Source: JANLSO01 sp031362405 (GTDB lineage Bacteria > Actinomycetota > Thermoleophilia > Miltoncostaeales > Miltoncostaeaceae). From it: 23,633 nt of DNA. A model generated the notes under the pieces. That model saw only the letters and a program-made list of their open reading frames with translations, was not told where the DNA came from and made no database searches. The DNA is taken from positions 1 through 23,633 of the forward strand of contig JANLSO010000015.1 in the NCBI GenBank assembly GCA_031362405.1. Reading direction: 5' to 3'. The position numbers and the translations under genes were made by a program. Shown in pieces: positions 7,073 through 14,454 of the stretch (positions are counted from its first letter, which is position 1; the number at the start of each line of letters is the position of its first letter).

Positions 7073-8338
7073 CTATCCGATCAGAAGGCCGATGGCGTAG
7101 ATCGCCACACCGGCAAGGCCACCGACGACGGTGCCGTTGATGCGGATGAACTGCAGGTCACGACCCACCGCGAGCTCGACCCGGGTCGAGGCGTCATCCG
7201 GATCCCAGCGCTCGACGGTCGAGGCGATCAGGTCGCCGGCCTGGTGCCGGTGCTCGTCGAGCAGGTAGGTCACCGCCGATTCGACCCAACGGTCGAGCTT
7301 TGCCTGGGTCGCGGGCTCGGCGGCCACCCGGGCACCGATATGCGCGGCCTCCGCGGCGATGCGCTGGCGCAGCTGCGACGAGGGATCACCCGCCTGGCGG
7401 TTCAGCGCGGCCTTGAGGTCGTGCCACAGCGACATCGTCCACGTGCGCACGGCCGGGTGCGACAGCAGCTGCTCTTTGATCTCCTCACCCTTGGCCGCCA
7501 GCTCCGGGTCGTGCTGCAGCCGTTCGGCGAGCTGGGTAACCCGCTCGTCGAAGTAGGCGCGGAACTCGTGGTCGGGTGTGGCAGACACCTCGGTGAGGAA
7601 GCTGCGCAGCCCATCGAAGAGCTTGGCGAAAACACGGTTGTCGACCGCGTCGGGCACCCACCACGGAGACTCGCTGGCAAACCGCTGACGCAGGTTCTCG
7701 CGGTGGTCGTCGAGAAACTTCACTCCGCCGCGTAGGGCCGCATCGACGAGCTCGGTATGGCGGCCCTCCGCCGTCGCGACCGCGAGGGCTCGGCCGGCCA
7801 GGGGCGCGAGCGGTACGCGCCGCACCCAGGCGATCATCGATTCTTCGATCGCCCCTTGAACCGACTCGTCGCGCAGCACCCCGGCAGCGCCCGCAAGTGC
7901 GGCCGACGCGTGGCGGGCGACGGTCTCGGCATTGCGTTCGTCGGCCACCCACCGCGCCGCCCAGCCGGAGACGCCGATCGCCCGCAGTTTTTCGAGCACG
8001 ACCCCACCGGTGAGGAAGTTCTCCTCGATGAACTCGCCGATCGCGCGGCCGAGTTGGTCCTTACGGGTCGGGATCAGCGCCGTGTGGGGGATCGGGATTC
8101 CGAGGGGATGGCGAAACAACGCGGTCACGGCGAACCAGTCGGCGAGGCCACCCACCATCGCCCCCTCGGCCGCGGCCTCGACGAACCTCAGCCACCCGTA
8201 CTCGTCTCCGAAGATGCGCGTCACGACGAAGACCGCCGCCGCCAGAATCAGAAGCCCCGTGGCTCGCTGCTTCATCGCGTTCAGCCCGCCGCGGCGAGAT
8301 GCTTCGTCGATCACAACCTTGGCGACGTCTCTCGGCAC
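7073..8338 (-). CDS. DUF445 family membrane protein
   Basis: This 421-residue protein belongs to the DUF445 (YjiN-like) family. It has an N-terminal membrane helix (about 27-42, GLLILAAAVFVVTRIF), the family signature GAMVGGLADWFAVTALFRHP and IPHTALIPTRKDQLG, a long helical middle rich in charged residues (about 110-380), and a final membrane segment GGLAGVAIYAIGLLIG. The helical part probably sits outside the bilayer. Function in the family is not established; a membrane-associated structural role is a guess. GTG 8338 gives the longest form. The in-frame ATG at 8275 (MKQRATGLL) is an equally sensible start just before the first membrane helix. Confidence 0.92.
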   Translation of the reverse strand: MPRDVAKVVIDEASRRGGLNAMKQRATGLLILAAAVFVVTRIFGDEYGWLRFVEAAAEGAMVGGLADWFAVTALFRHPLGIPIPHTALIPTRKDQLGRAIGEFIEENFLTGGVVLEKLRAIGVSGWAARWVADERNAETVARHASAALAGAAGVLRDESVQGAIEESMIAWVRRVPLAPLAGRALAVATAEGRHTELVDAALRGGVKFLDDHRENLRQRFASESPWWVPDAVDNRVFAKLFDGLRSFLTEVSATPDHEFRAYFDERVTQLAERLQHDPELAAKGEEIKEQLLSHPAVRTWTMSLWHDLKAALNRQAGDPSSQLRQRIAAEAAHIGARVAAEPATQAKLDRWVESAVTYLLDEHRHQAGDLIASTVERWDPDDASTRVELAVGRDLQFIRINGTVVGGLAGVAIYAIGLLIG

Positions 8339-8378
8339 CCGACCATCCTGCCAGCGTCCGCAGACGAAAGTGGCGGCC

Positions 8379-10322
8379 TCAGCCGAGGGGCGGCTCCGCG
8401 CCCTCCCACGGCGGCCGGTCGGGTTCGGGATCGCCGGGGATCCGGTAATTCCACGCGGGGTGATCGAGGCTGCCGCCGCTCCATGTCTGGAGGGCTGCGA
8501 CCAGCCGGACCGTGTCGAGCGGCGCCTCGACGGCTTCGGGGCGCATGAGGTCGGCGCCGGCGGCGAGCACGCGGCCCTTGCCGACGGGGCGGGCGATCAC
8601 GGCAGGTGCCTCGTCGAGGTAGCGAGCGACCACCGTTGCTCCGGCGGGGAGGGTCGTGAACGCGCGTGCGGTGCCGGCTTCGATCGGCGCGTAGAGCTCT
8701 TCGATGGGGAGCGCTGCTGCGAGCGACGCAGGCTCGACGCGGATGAGGCTCGACGGGCGCGGTGGGCCGAGCGGTGCTCCGACGAGGGCATCCCGGACGT
8801 CGGCAAGCGGAGTGCCGGTCGGCGTGCGGGTGAAAGCGTCGGGGTCGGTGACGATCAGGGTACCGCCCTTTTTCACCCAGGCGACGAGCGCGTCGGCGAA
8901 GGACCGGTCGAGCGTGTCGGCCCGAGGCAGCCAGATGGTGCGGGCGGCGCCAAGGCGCGCAGGGTCGCGAAGGAGGCGGGTGTCGGCGTCGAACGAAAAG
9001 GCCCCGTGGGCGAGTTCCCCGAGCAGCGAATACGTGCTGTAGAGGGCATCGCCCGAGGCGCGGTAGCGGGCGCCACCGATCCGGTTCGGCTGCCCCTGCC
9101 CCTCGGATGCGGTCGCGTAGACCACGAGGTTGGTGGGATCGACCGGCGGGTCGGGAAGGGTCGCCCCTTTGAGGCTTTGGGAAAGCGTGAGCAGCCCGGT
9201 GTACCTGTCGGGGTCGGTGAAGCGGGGATTGCCAGACGCAAAAAGGCTGATGTCGGTGGCGCCGGCGCGCAGGGCTTGGGCGGCCCACATGTAGAGGTCG
9301 GCGGTCTCGGGGGTGTAGCTGGCGTACGTGAACGCCTGAAGGACGATCCGCGTGCGTTTTCCGGAGAGATCCGACAGGAACTTCGCGGTGAACCCCGGGT
9401 TGTAGCGGCCCCGCCCAGGGTTCTCGGCCTCGGCGAGGCTGACGTACGGGTCGGCCTCGGCGATGTCCCCGAACTCCCCCAGGCGACTGTAGTCCCACGG
9501 GGTGAAGCCGTCGATGAAACCGAAGTCGGCCGGGATGATCTTGGCGGCGGGGTCGAGGCGACGGATCTCCGCGGCTTGGGCGGCCTTCAGGGCAAAAAGA
9601 CGGTCGCCGGTCCACCGTGAGTACGCGAGCCAGCGCAACCCCTCACCGGGATCGTCGGTCTTTCTCGCCTTCGCCTTCGGGGCCTCCGCGCCGTAGGCGC
9701 GCACCTGGGCGCGCATCGTCTTCGCGTAGGCCGAGCGCTCGGCCTTCGGGCCGTAGGGCAGCGGGATGAACGGCTCGTCTGCCCCCTGGTAGGCGAAGAC
9801 GTAGGGCTTCGCGCGCACGGTCGGGACGATCCGGCGGATCTCCTTCAGCGACTCGCGCCGGTATGACGGGTCAAGCAATGAAATCCGCCGGGCATGGACG
9901 TCGGTGCGCGGGTCGACGGCGACGGCGGTCTTCTTGCGGATGAGGTTGCGGGCGGGCCAGACCTCGTAGCTGACGTCCCACGACAGCCCGGTGGCCCGGT
10001 ACTGCCGAACGTAGTTCGCAGGCGAGCGCCATTTGATCGGCTCGCGCGGGCTCAACGGCAGTGGTGGGAACGGGAGGGCGCTTGGGCCGGTGAACCACAG
10101 TCCCGCGGCGCCCGATCGGGCGAGGGTTTGGTTGATGGTGCGGTACCAGCGGCGGGCGGGCACGACCACGCCTTCCCCGTCGGGGTTCCAGGCGGGCAGC
10201 TCGTCCTGGTTCAGCTCGTAACCCCAGGTGAAGACGTGGCCGGGCGGCCGGTCGGCAAGGGCAGTGGCTGCGGGCACGAGAAGGGCGGCGGCGAGCACGG
10301 CGTACTGGGCGGGCTTTCTCAC
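8379..10322 (-). CDS. secreted glycoside-hydrolase-like protein
   Basis: This large exported protein of 647 aa begins with a signal peptide (about 1-23, VLAAALLVPAATALA then DRPPG). The first 380 residues look like a TIM barrel: WGYELNQDELPAW, SWDVSYEVWPARNL, YVFAYQGADEPF with Glu183 in an ADEP motif seen as acid/base in several glycosidase clans, KIIPADFGFIDGF, and RIVLQAFTYASY. Residues about 410-600 (LVVYATASEG, WVKKGGTLIVTDPDAF, VIARPVGKGRVLAAGADL) resemble the glutamine-amidotransferase-like domain that follows the barrel in GH42-type enzymes. Substrate is unknown. GTG start at 10322 lies 9 nt after the S4 protein stop, so the two are probably co-transcribed. Enzyme class is inference; secretion is well supported. 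Confidence 0.75.
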   Translation of the reverse strand: MRKPAQYAVLAAALLVPAATALADRPPGHVFTWGYELNQDELPAWNPDGEGVVVPARRWYRTINQTLARSGAAGLWFTGPSALPFPPLPLSPREPIKWRSPANYVRQYRATGLSWDVSYEVWPARNLIRKKTAVAVDPRTDVHARRISLLDPSYRRESLKEIRRIVPTVRAKPYVFAYQGADEPFIPLPYGPKAERSAYAKTMRAQVRAYGAEAPKAKARKTDDPGEGLRWLAYSRWTGDRLFALKAAQAAEIRRLDPAAKIIPADFGFIDGFTPWDYSRLGEFGDIAEADPYVSLAEAENPGRGRYNPGFTAKFLSDLSGKRTRIVLQAFTYASYTPETADLYMWAAQALRAGATDISLFASGNPRFTDPDRYTGLLTLSQSLKGATLPDPPVDPTNLVVYATASEGQGQPNRIGGARYRASGDALYSTYSLLGELAHGAFSFDADTRLLRDPARLGAARTIWLPRADTLDRSFADALVAWVKKGGTLIVTDPDAFTRTPTGTPLADVRDALVGAPLGPPRPSSLIRVEPASLAAALPIEELYAPIEAGTARAFTTLPAGATVVARYLDEAPAVIARPVGKGRVLAAGADLMRPEAVEAPLDTVRLVAALQTWSGGSLDHPAWNYRIPGDPEPDRPPWEGAEPPLG

Positions 10323-10331
10323 CCGGCGACC

Positions 10332-10757
10332 CTACCGACCCTCGGGAGGCTCCTCGCGGGCGGCGTCCACCCAGTCGGATCTCAGCGCCTCGATGCGACG
10401 CCGGTCCCGTTTGGTGGGGCGCGATCCCATGTCGGCGCCGGGCGCGGGGGCCAGCCGCCGCTGGATAGCGAACGCCTCTCGGCGTGTGGTGCTCTCCGGG
10501 GTCTCAGTGAAAAGCAGCGCGGCTGCCGACGCCGGACCACGCTTGTCGCTGAGGGCGTCGACGACCACCGTCCAGCGCATCTGTCCGACGGTGACGTCGA
10601 TGGTGTCGCCGATCCTGACCTCTTTGGAGGGCTTGGCACGAGTGCCGTTGGCGTCGACTCGTCCGCCCTGGATCGCGTCGGTTGCCAGCGACCGGGTCTT
10701 GAAAAAGCGGGCGGCCCACAACCACTTGTCGATGCGCACGCGGTCCATAGGGGGCAT
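10332..10757 (-). CDS. S4 domain RNA-binding protein, Hsp15-like
   Basis: This small basic protein has an N-terminal S4 domain: RIDKWLWAARFFKTRSLATDAIQGGRVDANG, then KPSKEVRIGDTIDV. That is the HslR/Hsp15 pattern (DKWLW...FKTR...A). The Hsp15 family binds the large ribosomal subunit carrying stalled nascent chains. The C-terminus is an Arg-rich tail (RRREAFAIQRRL, TKRDRRRIEALRSDW). ATG 10757 is chosen for GAGG 3 nt upstream; ATG 10748 and TTG 10769 are in-frame alternatives. It diverges from the threonine aldolase with only 12 nt between start codons and precedes the secreted glycosidase-like gene by 9 nt. Confidence 0.88.
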   Translation of the reverse strand: MPPMDRVRIDKWLWAARFFKTRSLATDAIQGGRVDANGTRAKPSKEVRIGDTIDVTVGQMRWTVVVDALSDKRGPASAAALLFTETPESTTRREAFAIQRRLAPAPGADMGSRPTKRDRRRIEALRSDWVDAAREEPPEGR

Positions 10758-10769
10758 TATCCTCGACAA

Positions 10770-11804
10770 ATGGACGTCAGCCCCTACGCATTCGCCAGCG
10801 ACAACACATCAGGTCTCTGCCCCGAGGCCCTGGCGGCGCTCGTCGCGGCGAACGACGGGCCGACGGGGGCATACGGCGACGACCCCTGGACCACCCAGGC
10901 AGCCGAGCTGATCCGCGATCTGGTCGGGGCACCCGAGGCCGAGGTGTTCTTTGCGCTCACGGGAACCGCCGCCAACAGCATGGCCCTCGCCGCCGCGTGC
11001 TTGCCCCATCACGGGGTGATCTGCACCGATGTCGCCCATGTGCACACCGACGAGTGCGGGGCACCTGAGTTCTTCACGGGCGGGACGAAGCTGATCACGA
11101 CCCCTCATGTCGGCGGCAAGCTGACCCCGGAGGCGATCACCGCGGCCCGGTCGGGACGCCGCGACGTCCATTTCCCACGGATCCGCGCAATCAGCGTGAC
11201 CCAGGCCACCGAGTTCGGCACCGTCTACCGGCCGGACGAGCTCGCGGCGATCCGGGCCGCGGCCGACGGGCTGATCATGCACATGGACGGCGCCCGTTTC
11301 GCGAACGCGGTCGCCGGCCTTGGCCTCTCGCCGCGCGAGATTCTCGGGGATGTCGGCGTCGATGTCGTCACGCTCGGCGGTGCCAAGAACGGCCTGCCGC
11401 TGTCGGAGGCGATCGTTTTCCTCAGCACCGACCTTGCGGAGGAGTTCGCGTACCGCCGTAAGCAGTCGGGGCAGCTCGCCTCGAAGATGCGGGTTCTGTC
11501 GGCATCGTGGGTCGGCGTGTTGGGCGACGGTGCGTGGCTGGCGAACGCCCAGCACGCGAATCGAATGGCGGCCGAGTTGGAGAGCCGCCTTGCGGAGATC
11601 GGCGTGCGCACGGCGTATCCGCGGCAGGCCAACGGCCTGTTTCTCGACCTTTCCGACGCCGCTTTTACCGCGCTTGAGGACCGCGGCTGGCATATCTACC
11701 AGTTCACGGGCGGCGTGACCCGGATGATGTGCTCATGGGCCACGACGCATGAGGAGATCGACGCGATCTGCGCCGACGTCGAGGCGGTCGTGGCGGCCGC
11801 ATAG
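10770..11804 (+). CDS. ltaE: low-specificity L-threonine aldolase (beta-eliminating lyase family)
   Basis: This PLP-dependent enzyme cleaves L-threonine or allo-threonine to glycine and acetaldehyde. The 344-residue product has the family start FASDNTSGLCPEAL, TGTAANSMAL at the phosphate pocket, AHVHTDECGAPE with the stacking His, HMDGARFANA (Asp173, Arg176) and the Schiff-base Lys206 in VTLGGAKNGLP. TRMMCSW is the substrate-carboxylate region near the end. No Shine-Dalgarno at normal distance precedes ATG 10770 (only an AGGGGG about 15 nt upstream), and CATTAT lies 10-15 nt before the start, so a leaderless transcript is possible. It diverges from the S4 gene. Glycine supply or threonine catabolism is the probable role. 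Confidence 0.92.
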   Translation: MDVSPYAFASDNTSGLCPEALAALVAANDGPTGAYGDDPWTTQAAELIRDLVGAPEAEVFFALTGTAANSMALAAACLPHHGVICTDVAHVHTDECGAPEFFTGGTKLITTPHVGGKLTPEAITAARSGRRDVHFPRIRAISVTQATEFGTVYRPDELAAIRAAADGLIMHMDGARFANAVAGLGLSPREILGDVGVDVVTLGGAKNGLPLSEAIVFLSTDLAEEFAYRRKQSGQLASKMRVLSASWVGVLGDGAWLANAQHANRMAAELESRLAEIGVRTAYPRQANGLFLDLSDAAFTALEDRGWHIYQFTGGVTRMMCSWATTHEEIDAICADVEAVVAAA

Positions 11805-11850
11805 CCGGCCGCGGATACACGCCCCGCCCGGGGTGGCATTGCATGGGTAG

Positions 11851-12404
11851 ATGAGCGAGTACCGAACCGACGCCGAGCTGCTGGCTGCGACCGGGTCTGA
11901 CCCCAGGGCGTTCTGCCTGGTCTACGACCGGCATGCAGGCGCGGTGAACGCGTACCTCAGCCGCCAGGTCGGTGCGCTCAGCGAAGACCTGACCGCCGAG
12001 GTGTTCGCCCAAGGCTGGCTCTCGAGGAATCGCTTCCGCGACGAGGCCAAGGCTCGGCCCTACCGTGGCTGCTCGGGATCGCGCGGAACGTCCTCCACCG
12101 ATCCATCCGCACACGGGCCGCCGAGAACCGGGCCCGCCGAAAGCTCGGGCTACCCGTCGAGGGAGCCGTCGCCCCCGGCTTTGAGGCCGTCGACGAACGG
12201 ATGTCGATTCCCACCGCTCCCCTCACACGGCGTGCCGCCCTACCGCCCGAGCAACGCGAGGCCCTGGAGCTACGAGTGCTTCACGAGCTCGGCTACGACG
12301 AGATCGCCGCCCGGCTGGGAGTACGGCCGGCGGCCGCCCGCCTGCGTGTGTCGCGCGCTCTGCGCCGACTGCGCGATTCAGAGACGACGGAGGTTATCGA
12401 GTGA
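11851..12404 (+). pseudogene. ECF-type RNA polymerase sigma factor, frameshifted
   Basis: ATG 11851 opens a sigma-70 region 2 (AFCLVYDRHAGAVNAYLSRQVG, EDLTAEVFAQGW) that is in frame through RFRDEAK at about 12051. The family sequence then continues in another frame, LPWLLGIARNVLHRSIRTRAAENRARR, through a linker to region 4 (LPPEQREALELRVLHELGYDEIAARLGV, then RLRVSRALRRLR) and TGA 12404. One base missing within 12051-12053 (AAGGCTCG where AAG-GGC-TCG would restore K-G-S) explains everything. The rejoined product would be about 185 aa, normal for an ECF factor. The stop overlaps the partner's GTG start (GTGA). It is either a true pseudogene or a sequencing error; all other positions look conserved. 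Confidence 0.85.
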
Positions 12405-13716
12405 CCGCCCTGCCACCCCGCCTTTCGGACTTCCGCGAGCAGCTTGGCGTCGCGGTCGAGCGTGACGCCAAACGTATGCGACGTCGGCGCGCGGTGGTCT
12501 CTGGGGGCCTCACCGCGGCGGGCGTGACCGCAGGCGTGGTCGTTGCCGTTCTGGCGATTCCCCGCGGGAGCGAGTCGCCCCCTGCACCGACGAGCGCCGG
12601 GACTCTCTCGGTGCTCTCGCGGCCGCAGACAACCAAAGATCAACTACCCGATGGATCCTCGACGACTTTAGGGCCCGCAAGCTCGGCATCGTCGCCGGTA
12701 GCTCGCGGTGGGCACGCAGCGAAGGCGATCGCATCTTCTGGCTTGCGCGGGCCCCGGGAAAGGTCTGCCTTGTCGACGCGCTCTGGGGCGGAGCCCTACC
12801 GGGAACGACCCGCGGCAGCCGCGGGGGCGTGGCCTGCTATCGACCGGAGGTACTGGAGACCTCGATGATGCTGTCTCCTTTCTCCACCTACGTGGCCCCG
12901 CGGCAGGACGTCGCCGTCGCCGTGCCGGACGGGATTACCACGGTCTCATTCGGAGGTGTCGATCAGCCCGTCGTTGGCAACGTCGCGGTCATTCGGAAGG
13001 CACCGCGTGGGGAGGCATACCTCGCGACCGGGCCCGCTGAGCAGAGGACCTTGGTTTCCCCGGCTCCTCCAGAGGGTTTCACGGACGCTCAGCCCGGCGG
13101 TCGGCGCCTCGGGGTGGCGGTCGTTGACCGACCTCGCCCGAGTAACAGGCCGCTACCGAACAGCCTTCGATTCCTCGGTAAGGATGCCCGGCTGGCGGGA
13201 ACCTTCGGCACGGACCGAATATGGCTCGACGGTACTTCAGGTGGCTTCGTTGTTTGGAGGCTCCCTCTCCAAAGCGGCGGAACTTTCAGTGCCTCGATCA
13301 CGCGTCCCACCAAACGATTGCCGTTCGTGGGGTCTCCCCACTTTGCTGCCTCGCGCATTCAGGGAACGGCACGGTTTACATGGTTTGGTCTCGTCGCGGA
13401 CGGATACGACCAGCTCACGATCGGCGATGCTTCTTCTCGCGTGCGGAACAACGTCGCCCTCGTTACCGCAACCGTTCCGCAAGGAAGGCTGACGGTCATG
13501 GCCTCGGGACCCGCGGGTCGGGTCAGCGTCGATTTCTGGGCAGCGACCTACCCGACACGCGTGCGCCTCAACGGCGCTGCCTCGCGCGCTCCGGTTCCGA
13601 TCCCGGCACCCGCGCCCCCGACACCGACTCCGGAACCTCGATCGGCGCCGACACCTCCTCCTCCGGCTCAGCCCTCGCCTGCTCCAACCCCGGCTTCCCC
13701 GGCGCCCAACCCGTAA
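12401..13716 (+). pseudogene. sigma-factor-linked one-TM protein with Pro-rich tail, frameshifted
   Basis: GTG 12401 overlaps the sigma-factor stop. The N-terminal part is a basic cytosolic helix (REQLGVAVERDAKRMRRRR), then one membrane helix (about residues 35-54, GGLTAAGVTAGVVVAVLAI). At 12647-12652 the frame changes: continuation in the next frame reads WILDDFRARKLGIVAGSSRW, then RIFWLARAPGKVCLVDAL and on through a beta-rich extracytoplasmic domain with no stop until 13716. One missing base (CCC-GAn-TGG) restores a protein of about 438 aa. The tail is almost pure Pro/Ala/Thr (PIPAPAPPTPTPEP). Position and topology suggest an anti-sigma or sigma-controlled surface protein, although no ZAS zinc motif is visible. 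The 3' end overlaps tdk by 49 nt, tail to tail. Confidence 0.75.
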
Positions 13717-14300
13717 GCCGCCCCGATCCCCGGCTCGAAGCAGTCGCGGCAGCGGGCTTCGTAGGCGTCCAATGCCCCGACCTGGATGGTCTTCCCGGTA
13801 AACGGGGCGGGCGTGCCGTCGATGAGGCGCTGCGACCGAGTGGCCGGGCCGCCGCAGCGATGACAGACGGCCTGGAGCTTGTCGACGATCTCGGCGCGGG
13901 CCAAAAGCTCGGGGATCGGGCCAAAGGGCTCCGCCCGAAAGTCGGTATCGAGCCCCGCGGCGATCACACGGATGCCCGAGTCGGCAAGGGCGACGCAGAC
14001 CTCGACCACAGACGTGTCGAAGAACTGGACCTCGTCGATGCCGACGACATCGCAGCCCTCCGCGTACCGCTCGATCGCGAGCGGATCCTCCACCCCGACG
14101 GCCCGGATGCTGTGACCCGAGTGGCTCACGACATGGGAGATGTCGTAGCGGTCGTCGATCTGGGCCTTGGCGATCAGAACCTTCTGGCCGGCGATCTCCG
14201 CGCGGCGCAACCGGCGGATCAGCTCTTCGCTCTTGCCGCTGAACATGGGGCCGCAGATGACTTCGATCCAGCCGCCGCGGGCGGGGTAGGTGCGCATCAT
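13668..14300 (-). CDS. tdk: thymidine kinase, type II
   Basis: This cytosolic enzyme phosphorylates thymidine with ATP (pyrimidine salvage). It is 210 aa, with the P-loop GPMFSGKS at 17-24, the DEVQFF motif (catalytic-type Glu90), the FRAEPFGPIPELLA lasso region around 121-134, and a zinc site formed by Cys146/Cys149 (CHRCG) and Cys184/Cys187 (CRDC). These are hallmarks of the type II (TK1-like) family. Two adjacent ATGs begin the frame. The last 15 or so residues (GLGAGEAGVGAGEG) are low-complexity and lie antisense to the Pro-rich tail of the convergent gene, so they are probably an extension created by the overlap rather than a functional element. Confidence 0.95.
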   Translation of the reverse strand: MMRTYPARGGWIEVICGPMFSGKSEELIRRLRRAEIAGQKVLIAKAQIDDRYDISHVVSHSGHSIRAVGVEDPLAIERYAEGCDVVGIDEVQFFDTSVVEVCVALADSGIRVIAAGLDTDFRAEPFGPIPELLARAEIVDKLQAVCHRCGGPATRSQRLIDGTPAPFTGKTIQVGALDAYEARCRDCFEPGIGAAYGLGAGEAGVGAGEG

Positions 14301-14439
14301 GGCGGGATCCTAGAGATGAGGCCGACATGAAGAACTGAGGCCCGCGAGGACGACCGATGTAAGGGATTTGCGAGCCGGAATATTCATTCGCCGGACGGGG
14401 TCTTCGGAGGGTGCACGGCCACGCGGTCGACCCTCATTG

Positions 14440-14454
14440 AAAGGACTCACCGTG
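14440..14454 (+). promoter_or_regulatory. ribosome binding site setting the start of the beta-helix protein
   Basis: AAAGGA at 14440-14445 lies 6 nt upstream of GTG 14452. This start puts a basic n-region (PHRNPITTTK) and the hydrophobic core AAALAAMSVAAFAAPAQGA at the N-terminus. The longer frame from 14368 would bury the signal peptide behind 28 residues, so 14452 is preferred. The rest of the 14301-14451 gap between tdk and this gene must hold both promoters. A TATTCAT near 14380 could be a -10 element, but no convincing -35 was found. Confidence 0.7.

Noticed and set aside
11822..11833. CCCCG/CGGGG hairpin after the threonine aldolase gene as an intrinsic terminator
   Set aside because: The stem is only 5 bp, has no T-run and is expected by chance in such GC-rich sequence.
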